NCBI GenBank assembly: GCA_018266295.1
Contig: JAFEAQ010000019.1
Coordinates: forward strand, 372,001-436,000
Length of the DNA stretch: 64,000 nt
Direction: 5' to 3'
DNA from: Bdellovibrionales bacterium
GTDB lineage: Bacteria; Bdellovibrionota; Bdellovibrionia; Bdellovibrionales; Bdellovibrionaceae
Shown: piece after piece, positions 52,528 through 61,299 of the stretch
Layout of the letters: every line of letters starts with the position of its first letter
How positions within the stretch are numbered: position 1 is the first letter of the stretch
Position numbers and translations under genes: made by a program
The notes under the pieces: model-generated
Told to the model about the DNA's origin: nothing
What the model saw: only the letters and a program-made list of their open reading frames with translations
The model's database searches: none

Positions 52528-52938
52528 CTATTTCTGACGCTCAAGGAACTGATCGCTTGCACGCAATTGATCAGTCATGTTTTTAAGACGAACCACGAAA
52601 GACTTCATCATACAAGCGGCCCATACCGGAAGCTCCGACAACAACTGCTCATACCCTTCGGCAGAGACTTTAATCACAGAAGTCTCTGTGATCGCTTGTG
52701 CAGAAGCCGAACGGGGTTTGTTATCAAGCAGCGCGAACTCACCGAAGGACTCGCCCTCTTCGACGGTCATGATGTCGATGCGCTTACCGAGTTTGTTTTT
52801 AGTAAAGATTTTCACTTGGCCAGTTTCTACGATGTAGAAGTGGCTTTCGATATCGCCCTCGAAAAAAATAAAGTCATTAGGCGCATAGGTTTCGCGAACA
52901 ATGGCTGTTCCACTGGTTGCAATTGTTTCCGTCGACAT
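52528..52938 (-). CDS. Cyclic-nucleotide-binding-domain protein
   Basis: 136 residues, a stand-alone cNMP-binding domain. FIFFEGDIESHFYIVETGQVKIFTKNKLGKRIDIMTVEEGESFGEFALLDNKPRSASAQAITETSVIKVS shows the PBC-like E and R (FGEFALLDNKPRSASA). No DNA-binding or output domain follows. It may sense cAMP, cGMP or a cyclic GMP-AMP type messenger, all relevant in deltaproteobacteria-like lineages; nucleotide choice cannot be read. It is 21 bp downstream of radA. Confidence 0.88.
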   Translation of the reverse strand: MSTETIATSGTAIVRETYAPNDFIFFEGDIESHFYIVETGQVKIFTKNKLGKRIDIMTVEEGESFGEFALLDNKPRSASAQAITETSVIKVSAEGYEQLLSELPVWAACMMKSFVVRLKNMTDQLRASDQFLERQK

Positions 52939-52959
52939 TTGAAGCTTCCCTCCTACGTT

Positions 52960-54351
52960 CTATATCAGCTTCTGAAGTTCGTGCACGTTGCGTATGTAGC
53001 TCACTTTTTTATCCTTAGAGATTTTGAAATCTCCTAAGTGACGCTTGTTGGAGAAGGGAAGTACAAAATGAGTGAATCCCAGTTTATCGGCTTCTTTCAA
53101 ACGTGTTTCCACGAATGAAACTCCGCGAACTTCGCCGGTCAATCCGATCTCTCCGAAGAACACCGTTTTCGCATCAAGCTCTTTACGGCCTTCCGTCGAA
53201 AGAATCGCAGCTGCCACTGCCAAGTCCGCCGCCGGTTCAACCAGCTTCAGTCCTCCAACCACATTAATAAAAATGTCACTGTGGCTGAGGCGAATGTCAA
53301 GGTGTCGGTCTAGGACCGCGGTGAGCAGGTGCAAGCGGTTCACGTCGATTCCAAGGGCTGTTCGACGTGGCATCGCCATCGGACTTGAGAGCGTTAACGC
53401 CTGAACCTCGCACAAAAGCGGTCTTGTCCCTTCCATCGATGCAAAAACTGCAGAACCAATCAATTGGTTGCCGCGTTCCTCGAGGAAAAGCTCTGAGGGA
53501 TTCGAAACTTCCTCAAGTCCTTTGGCGTTCATCTGAAATACGCCGAGCTCTTGGGCCGCGCCGAAGCGATTTTTTAGGGAGCGGAGTAAACGGAAGTTGT
53601 AAGAAGCGTCACCGTCAAAAGACAACACGCAGTCCACCATGTGTTCCAAAACTTTTGGTCCCGCGATGCTGCCATCTTTTGTGACGTGACCAATCAGGAT
53701 GACCGTGATGTTTTCTTGTTTAGCAAGGCCCATCAGATGCCCCGCGCACTCACGCACTTGTGACACGGACCCGGGAGCGGCCTGAAGGTCGGAAAGATAA
53801 ACGGTCTGAATCGAGTCGACGACCAACACATCCGGCTTTTTGTGGCGAGCCAATTCCATAATCGTATGCAGGTTGCTTTCGCTGCCGATCTCAATCAAAG
53901 GAGATTTGATGCCCAATCTGTGAGCACGGGATCCAGTCTGTGCAACACTTTCTTCGCCGGAAATGTAAAGAACACGGCTTTTGTGTTCAGCCAGTCCTCC
54001 GGCCATTTGCAAAAGCAAAGTACTTTTGCCCACGCCAGGAGATCCGCCCAACAAAACGAAGCTGCCTTTTGCTAAACCACCGCCTAAAACCCGGTTTAAT
54101 TCGCCATAACCCGTATCGAAACGAGTCAGATGCATCTCCTCAAGTCTTTGGTCTAGGGAAACCGGCTTCGATGACACCGTCGCGCGCTCATCGCTGCCGA
54201 CAGACCAGCCCCTGGTTTTGGCTTCGGGGGCCTGGATTTCTTCTACGAAAGTATTCCAGGCTCCGCAGTCGGTACATTTACCTTCCCAACGCGTACGTTG
54301 CGCCCCGCAATTTTGACAGACATAAAGTGTTTTGCTCTTCGATTTTGCCAT
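52960..54351 (-). CDS. radA: DNA repair protein RadA
   Basis: 463 residues. An N-terminal zinc finger (C12, C15, C26, C29; YVCQNCGAQRTRWEGKCTDCGAW), Walker A GGSPGVGKST (102-111), the RadA-specific KNRFG in LRSLKNRFGAAQ, and a C-terminal Lon-like domain (DIFINVVGGLKLVEPAADLAVAAAILS) appear in family order. It promotes branch migration in recombination. The ATG at 54351 is 60 bp from the divergent slt TTG. It likely heads a minus-strand unit with the cNMP and exported proteins. Confidence 0.95.
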   Translation of the reverse strand: MAKSKSKTLYVCQNCGAQRTRWEGKCTDCGAWNTFVEEIQAPEAKTRGWSVGSDERATVSSKPVSLDQRLEEMHLTRFDTGYGELNRVLGGGLAKGSFVLLGGSPGVGKSTLLLQMAGGLAEHKSRVLYISGEESVAQTGSRAHRLGIKSPLIEIGSESNLHTIMELARHKKPDVLVVDSIQTVYLSDLQAAPGSVSQVRECAGHLMGLAKQENITVILIGHVTKDGSIAGPKVLEHMVDCVLSFDGDASYNFRLLRSLKNRFGAAQELGVFQMNAKGLEEVSNPSELFLEERGNQLIGSAVFASMEGTRPLLCEVQALTLSSPMAMPRRTALGIDVNRLHLLTAVLDRHLDIRLSHSDIFINVVGGLKLVEPAADLAVAAAILSTEGRKELDAKTVFFGEIGLTGEVRGVSFVETRLKEADKLGFTHFVLPFSNKRHLGDFKISKDKKVSYIRNVHELQKLI

Positions 54352-54411
54352 GATTATTCGGTATCATTATTTAAGGTGCATTACAAATATTTAAGGTCTC
54401 AGGAGGAGCCC

Positions 54412-56916
54412 TTGCTTAAACAGACTGCCAAAACGAAAAATCCCTCAGGAAGCAGATTCTCAAACTCTCTCTCAAGCATTCTCGTTGGTACTGCGGTGGT
54501 TCTTGCAAGTTCCGCGGCACTCGCAGGCCCGGAGCTCCAGGCAAAAATCCGCGAGCTTAAGCAGAATGGCAAACAAACCGAAGCCATCGAGCTCGTGCAA
54601 AAAGAGTTGCAAAAAAATCCGACCGGAGAAGATCAAAAACTTTTGCCGTACACACTCGCAATGCTTTACTACAACGCCGGTGACTACGAAAAAGCGATCA
54701 CTGCTTTTGATGCTGCTTTGAAAGGAAAATCCAACCTCGAAGAGTATGGGTATTTCTATAAAGGCATGGCGTACTTCAATTTGAAAAAATATGCCGAAGC
54801 TCAGGCCGAGTTCAAACGCGTTGACACGCTTTCGCCGAACGCGAAACTGAAAATCGATTCGATTTCAATGCTTGGCCAAATCGCGCTTCAGCACGGCAAT
54901 TATAAAGAAGCTAAAGCCAACTTCCAAAAAATCGAAAAGCGAACTCGCGGCACCGAAGAGTATCCTGAAGTTCTTTATTTCATGGCTTTGGCAGAGCAGG
55001 GCGGCGGCAGTCACAAACAAATGTGCAAGTGGGCCGAAAAGCTTTACGAGCGCTATCCAACGTATCCAAAAGTTCAGGACTGGGGTTTTGATCTTGCTGA
55101 AAATAAAATCGGCGAGAAGCCAAGCCAATGTCCTTCAGAGCTTGATGATTTCAAAACTCGCATCCGTTATTTGATCTTTGCCGGTTACGATAAAAAAGCC
55201 CAAGATGAAATCAACGGTATCCGCGAGCGCCTCAACAAAGAAGATCCGTATTTGGCAGACCAAGTTCAGGCTCAGTTCTTTGCCCAACAAGGAGAGCTCA
55301 CAAAAGCTTACAACTTGTTAAAACCATACTACGAAGCAAAGAAAAATAACTTCGGTTATTTAATGAGCTTTGCGTCCGTGTCCGCCCGCGCCGGTGAAGT
55401 GCAAGCGGCTGTGGGTTCTTATTACGCGGCTTACAAGATGAGCCCGCGTGCGAAGCAGGCCAAAGAAGCTCTTTATCAGTCGGCGTTTTTAAGCTACCAA
55501 TTCCAGGATTACGACGGAGCTGCTCGCCGCTTTAAAGAGTTCATGAAGGTGTATCCGAACTCGGCATTGAACATAGATGCAAAATGGCAGCTAGCTTGGA
55601 TTAAATATCTTAAAGGCGATTACCAAGGTGCATACAAAGCGTTTGCGCAGCTTCAGTCTGAAAAAGGCCGTGGCCGCCGTCATCGCGTTCGTTATCCGGC
55701 GGATCGTATGACTTACTGGATGGCGATGAGTCTATATCGTCAGGAAAAATTCGATCAAGCAAAAGTAAACTTTGAAAAACTCGCTCGCGATCCATTGATG
55801 GGTTACTACTCCATCGCGGCTCAGTACCGTTTGAAGAAGATGCAGTCGATGCAGCCCAAGGTTGCAAACCGCGGCTCGGTTCAAGACGTATCCATGCGCT
55901 GGGTTTCAAGAATGCCGGCGAGTGAATTCATGATTCCTTCGGTCGACGATCAAGCAATGCCGCCAATGGGCTCGCTCGATTCTGAGACCGAAGAGGGGCT
56001 CGTAATGCAAGAACTCAGAGGGGACTCTGAGGAGTCTGAAGCCACCGATACGGCGGACGGCACGGACGATAAGCAAGTCGATGTTGCTGATGAAGAACTC
56101 AATAAAGAAGTTGGCGCAAATCCATTACTGGTGAAGCGCTTTGAAAAAGCCCGCGACCTGATGCAAGTCGGTCTTGAGGACTGGGCGAAGTGGGATCTTT
56201 ACGATATTGAAAAGAAGACCCGCAACAAGGACTTCATGAAGTCTTTGATGACGGAATACAATTCTGTCGGCTACTACCATCGCTCTTCGTATATTGGCCA
56301 AGTTTACTTTTCAGGCCAACGTTCTAATGGCGTCGATGTGGGTCGTAACTTCTGGGAGTTTGCTTATCCAAAGGCGTTCTCTCAGTATGTCGACCGCTAC
56401 TCGAAAGACTTCTCGGTTCCGAGTGAGCTTGTATGGGGGATCATGCGCGCAGAAAGCCAGTACCGCAAAGATGCGATCTCGCCGGTGGGGGCTTTGGGCC
56501 TGATGCAGGTGATGCCGTTCACAGGTTATCGTGTGGCTAATTTGCTTGGTGATAAGGACTTCCAGCCTCGTCAGTTGCTTGAACCAAGTGCGGCGATCAA
56601 AATGGGCAGCCGTTATCTTGCGCGCCTGATGACGAAGTTTGATAACACGATTCCACTCGTGGCGGCGGGTTACAACGCCGGCCCTCACAGAGTGAAGAAT
56701 TGGCTTGCGTCTTTCGGCCACCTTGAGACGGATGAGTTCATTGAGCACATTCCTTTCTTGGAAACCCGTAACTACGTGAAGAAAGTTGTTTCTAACTGCT
56801 ACGTGTACTCACAACTTTACGGAAATAAAAAAGATCTCTTTGCTTATCTCGTAGATCCTGTACCATTTAAGACCGACGGCCAAATGGTACAAAAGGAATC
56901 ATGGGATGACATCTAG
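54412..56916 (+). CDS. slt: TPR-containing Slt-type lytic transglycosylase
   Basis: 834 residues from a TTG at 54412 that has AGGAGGAG 3-5 bp upstream; a longer frame would cross radA's promoter. A signal peptide ends about SSAALAG. Residues of about 40-460 are TPR-like helical repeats (YNAGDYEKAITAFDAALKG, YFKGMAYFNLKKYAEAQAEFKRV). An acidic linker (SEESEATDTADGTDDKQ) follows. The catalytic Slt domain has VWGIMRAESQYRKDAISPVGALGLMQVMP, catalytic E681, then AAGYNAGPHRVKNWL. It cleaves glycan strands to anhydro-muropeptides in the periplasm. The 3' end overlaps the next permease gene by 11 bp. Confidence 0.93.
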   Translation: MLKQTAKTKNPSGSRFSNSLSSILVGTAVVLASSAALAGPELQAKIRELKQNGKQTEAIELVQKELQKNPTGEDQKLLPYTLAMLYYNAGDYEKAITAFDAALKGKSNLEEYGYFYKGMAYFNLKKYAEAQAEFKRVDTLSPNAKLKIDSISMLGQIALQHGNYKEAKANFQKIEKRTRGTEEYPEVLYFMALAEQGGGSHKQMCKWAEKLYERYPTYPKVQDWGFDLAENKIGEKPSQCPSELDDFKTRIRYLIFAGYDKKAQDEINGIRERLNKEDPYLADQVQAQFFAQQGELTKAYNLLKPYYEAKKNNFGYLMSFASVSARAGEVQAAVGSYYAAYKMSPRAKQAKEALYQSAFLSYQFQDYDGAARRFKEFMKVYPNSALNIDAKWQLAWIKYLKGDYQGAYKAFAQLQSEKGRGRRHRVRYPADRMTYWMAMSLYRQEKFDQAKVNFEKLARDPLMGYYSIAAQYRLKKMQSMQPKVANRGSVQDVSMRWVSRMPASEFMIPSVDDQAMPPMGSLDSETEEGLVMQELRGDSEESEATDTADGTDDKQVDVADEELNKEVGANPLLVKRFEKARDLMQVGLEDWAKWDLYDIEKKTRNKDFMKSLMTEYNSVGYYHRSSYIGQVYFSGQRSNGVDVGRNFWEFAYPKAFSQYVDRYSKDFSVPSELVWGIMRAESQYRKDAISPVGALGLMQVMPFTGYRVANLLGDKDFQPRQLLEPSAAIKMGSRYLARLMTKFDNTIPLVAAGYNAGPHRVKNWLASFGHLETDEFIEHIPFLETRNYVKKVVSNCYVYSQLYGNKKDLFAYLVDPVPFKTDGQMVQKESWDDI

Positions 56917-57844
56917 TGGGGACGTGAGAGTTCATATACTGCGTAAGCTCGTTGAAACTCTCACGGCTCTGTTAGCATTGGTTTTTGTTAGCTTCTTGTT
57001 TCTTCATGCCATGCCGGGGGGGCCTTTCGATGATGAGGTCTCTCTAAATCCCCAAGTAAAAGAAAATCTGATTCGCACCTGGGCCCTCGATCAGCCGGTC
57101 GGGACTCAGTTCCTTGCTTATTTTAAAAGCCTTCTTAAGGGTGATCTCGGCAGCTCTATGCACCAAGGCGGGAAGACTGTGGGTGAAATTCTGTCACAGG
57201 GCTTTTCGCAAACGGTCGTCCTCAATGTGCTGGCGATTCTGGTTTCATATCTCTTGGCTTTTGCAACGACCTTTCTGACTTCGGCAAACAAGTACTCTTT
57301 ACTGAGTCGCGGGATTGGCTCGTTGAATATTCTTGCGATTTCATTGCCGTCGTTATTCCTGGGGCCGGTGCTGATTTATTTCTTCGGGTTTTACCTCAAC
57401 CTGCTGCCGACGGCGTTTCTTTCAAGTCCGTTGCATTATATTTTACCGGTTCTGACCTTGAGCATCCGTCCTTGGGCGCAGCTGCACATGCTGCTGGATA
57501 ATTCCTTGCAAGAAACTTTGCAGCTTGATTTCATTCGCACGGCAAAAGCAAAGGGCCTTTCAAAGTTTCAAATTCTGACCGGCCATGCCTATAAGAACTC
57601 CTTGATGCCGGTTCTTTCAATGAGTGGGCCGCTGATTGTCGGCTTGATCTCAGGCTCGTTCCTGGTGGAGGTTCTTTTCTCGGTTCCCGGCCTTGGCCAG
57701 CAATTCGTCGAGAGCCTCAACCTGCGCGACTATCCGGTTGTGATGGGTTTGGTCCTTCTCTATGGCTCAAGCATGATTGTGCTGACGAATGTGTTTGATG
57801 TGATGGCGATGTGGGCCGATCCAAGAATCCGGGGGCAGCGATGA
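56906..57844 (+). CDS. Peptide ABC transporter permease (OppB/DppB type)
   Basis: 312 residues with six membrane segments. FLFLHAMPGGPF, LDQPVGTQFLAYFKSLLKGDLGSSMHQGGKTVGEIL and the EAA loop LDFIRTAKAKGLSKFQILTGHAYKNSLMPVLSM are the OppB/DppB signatures. The start lies inside slt (11 bp overlap), coupling it to a lytic transglycosylase. Import of muropeptides or peptides released by the enzyme is a reasonable inference. No binding protein or ATPase gene is adjacent. Confidence 0.9.
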   Translation: MTSSGDVRVHILRKLVETLTALLALVFVSFLFLHAMPGGPFDDEVSLNPQVKENLIRTWALDQPVGTQFLAYFKSLLKGDLGSSMHQGGKTVGEILSQGFSQTVVLNVLAILVSYLLAFATTFLTSANKYSLLSRGIGSLNILAISLPSLFLGPVLIYFFGFYLNLLPTAFLSSPLHYILPVLTLSIRPWAQLHMLLDNSLQETLQLDFIRTAKAKGLSKFQILTGHAYKNSLMPVLSMSGPLIVGLISGSFLVEVLFSVPGLGQQFVESLNLRDYPVVMGLVLLYGSSMIVLTNVFDVMAMWADPRIRGQR

Positions 57845-58677
57845 AGATTCGCTCGCGTCACGTCGGCCTTGGCTTTCTTTTAGCAATGATCATCCTCGCG
57901 ATGTTCGCTGAGCAGATCAGCGGCGTGCGCTTTGATCATCAAGACACCGAGAGCATCCTGATGCCGCCGGGGGCCCATCACTGGTTTGGCACGGATTCCC
58001 TCGGTCGCGATCTTTTTACCAGAGTCTTCTATGGCGCCCGGGTTTCACTCTTTGTTGCGGTTTTCTCAAGCGGTCTGACGATGCTTTTAGGAATTGCCTT
58101 TGGCGCAATGGCCGGGTGGTTTGAGGGCTTCAGCGAAAGGCTTCTCATTCGCTGCTTGGATGTCCTGCAGGCGATTCCAAGCTTTTTGCTCGTGTCGCTG
58201 CTGTGTTTGTTCTTGCAAGGCCTTTTTGAGGTCGGCGACTTTAATCTGCGAACTCTTTTGGCGCTGACCCTGTCGATCTCACTGGTGCACTGGTTTAATG
58301 TTGCTAAGATCACTCGTGGGCAGACAAAGCAGATCAAAGCATTAAACTACGTCGAAGCCGCCCGCGCCTTAGGGGCGACGCCTTTGCGTATTTTCCAAAA
58401 GCACATTCTGCCGAACATGCAGAGCACGCTGCTCACTCTTTTCGTGATGCAAATCCCGGCAAGTATTCTGTACGAGAGCATGATTAGCTTTGCGGGCTAT
58501 GGCTTGCAGGCGCCGCAAGTCAGCTGGGGAATTCTTTTGCAAGAAGGGTGGAGATCTCTTTCTCAGTTCCCGCACTTGCTGCTGCTCCCGGCTTTAGTTT
58601 TGTTTCTAACGGTCCTTGCCTTCCATCTTATCTTCCATAATCGCCCACCAGAAAAGTTTTTGCAGGAAGTGGACTAG
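57841..58677 (+). CDS. Peptide ABC transporter permease (OppC/DppC type)
   Basis: 278 residues from the ATG at 57841, overlapping the previous stop (ATGA). PPGAHHWFGTDSLGRDLFTRVFYGARVSLFVAVFSSG is the OppC/DppC signature; NYVEAARALGATPLRIFQKHILPNMQSTLLTLF is the EAA loop. It pairs with the preceding OppB-like permease. After the stop there are 100 bp and then a trypsin gene, so the transporter's ATPases and binding protein must be encoded elsewhere. Confidence 0.92.
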   Translation: MKIRSRHVGLGFLLAMIILAMFAEQISGVRFDHQDTESILMPPGAHHWFGTDSLGRDLFTRVFYGARVSLFVAVFSSGLTMLLGIAFGAMAGWFEGFSERLLIRCLDVLQAIPSFLLVSLLCLFLQGLFEVGDFNLRTLLALTLSISLVHWFNVAKITRGQTKQIKALNYVEAARALGATPLRIFQKHILPNMQSTLLTLFVMQIPASILYESMISFAGYGLQAPQVSWGILLQEGWRSLSQFPHLLLLPALVLFLTVLAFHLIFHNRPPEKFLQEVD

Positions 58678-58777
58678 AAACGACACCACTCTTTAGCTCG
58701 ACCTTTGTTTAGAAATTTGCAAATGAATTGAGCAACTCCCCAGACTTTAGAAAGCTATTTCTCGGGGGGAATTTTCT

Positions 58778-59539
58778 ATGAAAATTTATGTCAGTATTGT
58801 AGCGATGCTTTTCGCATCCAATCTCGCGTTCGCAGGTCAACTTGAAACTAAAATCGTGGGTGGCGTTGAAGCTTCCATGGGTGAGTTTCCGTTCATCGTG
58901 TCTTTGCAAGACAGTATGGGTCACTTCTGTGGTGGTTCTTTGATTCGTCAGAACTGGGTTTTGACGGCGGGTCATTGCGTAGCAGACGGTGTCGGTAAAG
59001 TGGTTATCGGTTTGCACAACTTGAATGACACTCGCAATGCCGAGATCATCAAGCCAAAAAGAATCATCCGTCATCCAAAGTACAATGAATCAACAACAGA
59101 TTTCGATTACGCATTGATCGAGCTCAGCCAAAACTCTCGTTATCAGCCCGTTGATTTGAACACTGCTGATATCGCAGTTCCTGCAAGCGGTCCAGAAATC
59201 ATGGCGACGGTTGCTGGCTGGGGTGCAACGAAAGAAACGAACCAAACATTGCCGGCTCGTTTGCAAAAAGTAGAAGTGCCTTTGGTTCCACAGGCTGTCT
59301 GCAATAAAAACTACGGTGGTGGCATCACTGATCGTATGCTTTGTGCGGGTTATGCTCAAGGTGGTAAAGATTCTTGCCAAGGCGACAGCGGCGGCCCCTT
59401 GGTCGCGACTGCTGACGATCACAAAGTCTACTTGATCGGTGTTGTGAGCTGGGGTGAGGGCTGCGCTCGTGCGAACAAGCCAGGCGTTTACAGCAAGGTC
59501 AGCGAAGCCGTGACTTGGATTAATCAAAACGCGAAATAG
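58778..59539 (+). CDS. Secreted trypsin-like serine protease
   Basis: 253 residues with a signal peptide (MKIYVSIVAMLFASNLAFAG) and a very short propeptide (QLETK) before IVGG, so cleavage after K25 by a tryptic activity would create the mature N-terminus. The catalytic triad is H66 (LTAGHC), D110 (DFDYALIEL) and S204 (GDSGGP); D198 in KDSCQGDSGG predicts cleavage after Arg/Lys. Cys pairs are placed as in S1 enzymes. The ATG follows GGGGGG. Probably exported to digest prey protein; that role is inference from lifestyle. Confidence 0.95.
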   Translation: MKIYVSIVAMLFASNLAFAGQLETKIVGGVEASMGEFPFIVSLQDSMGHFCGGSLIRQNWVLTAGHCVADGVGKVVIGLHNLNDTRNAEIIKPKRIIRHPKYNESTTDFDYALIELSQNSRYQPVDLNTADIAVPASGPEIMATVAGWGATKETNQTLPARLQKVEVPLVPQAVCNKNYGGGITDRMLCAGYAQGGKDSCQGDSGGPLVATADDHKVYLIGVVSWGEGCARANKPGVYSKVSEAVTWINQNAK

Positions 59540-59563
59540 TCAGTCAGAAAAAAAATCTATACC

Positions 59564-59597
59564 AAAAAGCCCCGGCAACACACCGGGGCTTTTTTAT
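59564..59597 (+). terminator. Intrinsic terminator after the protease gene
   Basis: AAAAAGCCCCGG pairs with CCGGGGCTTTTT across a 7 nt loop and leads into a T-run. Confidence 0.93.
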
Positions 59598-59685
59598 TTT
59601 CTGTTTCCTCGGGTCAGCAAGACATTCCAAAACGAGATGCTCGTTATATTTTCGACTCGTTTCGGGCGTTTTCGCTTCGTGAAAT

Positions 59686-59714
59686 TTGAGAGATCTTTTT
59701 TTGTTTATTACAAT
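59686..59714 (+). promoter_or_regulatory. Predicted promoter of the prepilin-like gene
   Basis: TTGAGA (59686-59691) and TACAAT (59709-59714) with a 17 bp spacer, 17 bp before the ATG at 59732, which has a GGGGGA ribosome site. Confidence 0.55.
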
Positions 59715-59731
59715 AAAGCCTCGGGGGAAGC

Positions 59732-60571
59732 ATGAATGTTATTTCAAATCAGCGAGGCATCAGCCTCATTGAAACATTAGTGGCGCTCGGAATTGTTGCA
59801 GTCATTTCTATGGCTCTCGCGCAGATGATGAAGGATTCTATCAACGCCACCAATTACTCCGAATCCAAATTCGAAGAAATCGAAATGGCTCGTCAGCTGC
59901 AAATGCAGCTCAGTCTGAAGCCCGGTTGTGAGCAGAACTTCAAAGACAAACAGATTCAATTGCTTGATCCAAATAAATACGGATTTTTGCTGAATCCTGT
60001 GATGAGTGTTCTCGGCGGAGTTACGAACACCGCAGTGAACGCACTTAATAGCATCATGGGGATTGATAACTTCAATACTGTCATAGATAGCAATGGTCGC
60101 CCGATGTTGAGTGTCGGCGATACGATTGGCAACCGGAGCCTTAAAATCACCGGCCTGGGCTTTCATATCGAGTCTCAGGATTGGACGAACTTTCAAAGCG
60201 TGAAAGGCAGTTTACCGGCGAACTCCAAAGGCGCCGTCACTATGGGGAACCTCATCGTTTCAGGCGAGCGGGTTAAAACCAGCTACGGCGGCAAGACCTT
60301 CACACGGGCTTTCCCGATCCGGGTTCTCTTAGACGCTAACGGCAAGGTGAACGGCTGCTATACCGACACGGATGCGGCTGCGGACGCGGCCGTGACGATC
60401 ATTAACAATCAAATCACTCAGGTGGTAAATAACACCATCAACCAGAGCACCACATTGGTGAACAACACCACTGTTAATAACGTCAAAAAGGGCTGTGATG
60501 TGACGGGGATGAATGGGATGGGTTGGTTTGCCTGCCTTGCGATGGCCTTCTTTAGCGGCGCAATGAAGTAG
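59732..60571 (+). CDS. Type IV prepilin-like protein with an N/T-rich tail
   Basis: 279 residues. The N-terminus NQRGISLIETLVALGIVAVISMALAQMM is a prepilin-type leader: cleavage after Gly, Glu at position 5 of the mature protein, and a hydrophobic helix. The body (about 30-215) is a globular pilin-like region with Cys pairs. It ends with an unusual Asn/Thr/Val tract (INNQITQVVNNTINQSTTLVNNTTVNNV) and a hydrophobic Cys-containing tail (GWFACLAMAFFSGAMK). It stands alone, with its own promoter. A minor pilin or pseudopilin role is likely; the tail is unexplained. Confidence 0.8.
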   Translation: MNVISNQRGISLIETLVALGIVAVISMALAQMMKDSINATNYSESKFEEIEMARQLQMQLSLKPGCEQNFKDKQIQLLDPNKYGFLLNPVMSVLGGVTNTAVNALNSIMGIDNFNTVIDSNGRPMLSVGDTIGNRSLKITGLGFHIESQDWTNFQSVKGSLPANSKGAVTMGNLIVSGERVKTSYGGKTFTRAFPIRVLLDANGKVNGCYTDTDAAADAAVTIINNQITQVVNNTINQSTTLVNNTTVNNVKKGCDVTGMNGMGWFACLAMAFFSGAMK

Positions 60572-60651
60572 TGTCGCTGAATGAAGTTAAGACCGGAGTG
60601 TCATAAAGTCTCTGATTGCTATGGCTTAGAATATGCATCAGACTTTTATTG

Positions 60652-61299
60652 ATGAAACGCGCTCTGCTCTTGATGTTCATTCTGATTGGTTTCTCACAGG
60701 CCCGGGCTTACCGGGATGAAATCCCTGACTATGGCGATCTCTTTGTGCCATCGAATCAACCCTTAAAAGCAAGCCCCATCGGCGAGTCCAGAGTTAAAGA
60801 CCATCTAGGCGATACGCTCAAGGTTTCAAGGATGTCCTCGGTTGGAAGTCGCACGCTATTTTCATGGCTCCAGCTTTCGAATTTGCCCTTTATGTATCCA
60901 AAAGATTGCTGTCACTCACGGGCCTATCTGATGTCTGAGTGGATGGCAGCGCGAAGAGTCCTGAATGCCAAGATCTTCGTTCTTGGTGATCTTAATTATA
61001 ATTCGCCGAAATATGGCCCGGTTCACTGGGAGTTTCACGTGGCGCCCGCGGTGCTTGATGAACATGCGCAGTGGGTGATCTTAGATCCGTCCACGCAAAG
61101 CCAGCCGGTCCATCTCAAGCAGTGGCTCGAGAAATTTGTCGGAGCGCCAGGCACTTATAAAGTATATGTGGCAAGCCGCTTCGTTTATAGCGATCAGTCG
61201 TTGATGAATCCGCCGCCTGCAAATTGGAGCGACTACTATGAGAACATCGCCCAAGGCGAGCTCATGGGCTGCGAGGCCGCGCAGAACCGCCGGCCTTAG
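60652..61299 (+). CDS. Probable secreted protein glutaminase (protein deamidase)
   Basis: 215 residues from the ATG at 60652, with a signal peptide (MKRALLLMFILIGFSQARA). YPKDCCHSRAYLMSEWM (C86 or C87), HWEFHVAPAVL (H129) and WVILDPST (D145) give the Cys-His-Asp order and approximate spacing of bacterial protein glutaminases, which deamidate glutamine side chains in proteins. The Cys followed by H/Y-x-R-A is the typical helix start. It overlaps the converging phosphatase-like gene by 4 bp. The call is by motif; substrate unknown. Confidence 0.75.
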   Translation: MKRALLLMFILIGFSQARAYRDEIPDYGDLFVPSNQPLKASPIGESRVKDHLGDTLKVSRMSSVGSRTLFSWLQLSNLPFMYPKDCCHSRAYLMSEWMAARRVLNAKIFVLGDLNYNSPKYGPVHWEFHVAPAVLDEHAQWVILDPSTQSQPVHLKQWLEKFVGAPGTYKVYVASRFVYSDQSLMNPPPANWSDYYENIAQGELMGCEAAQNRRP

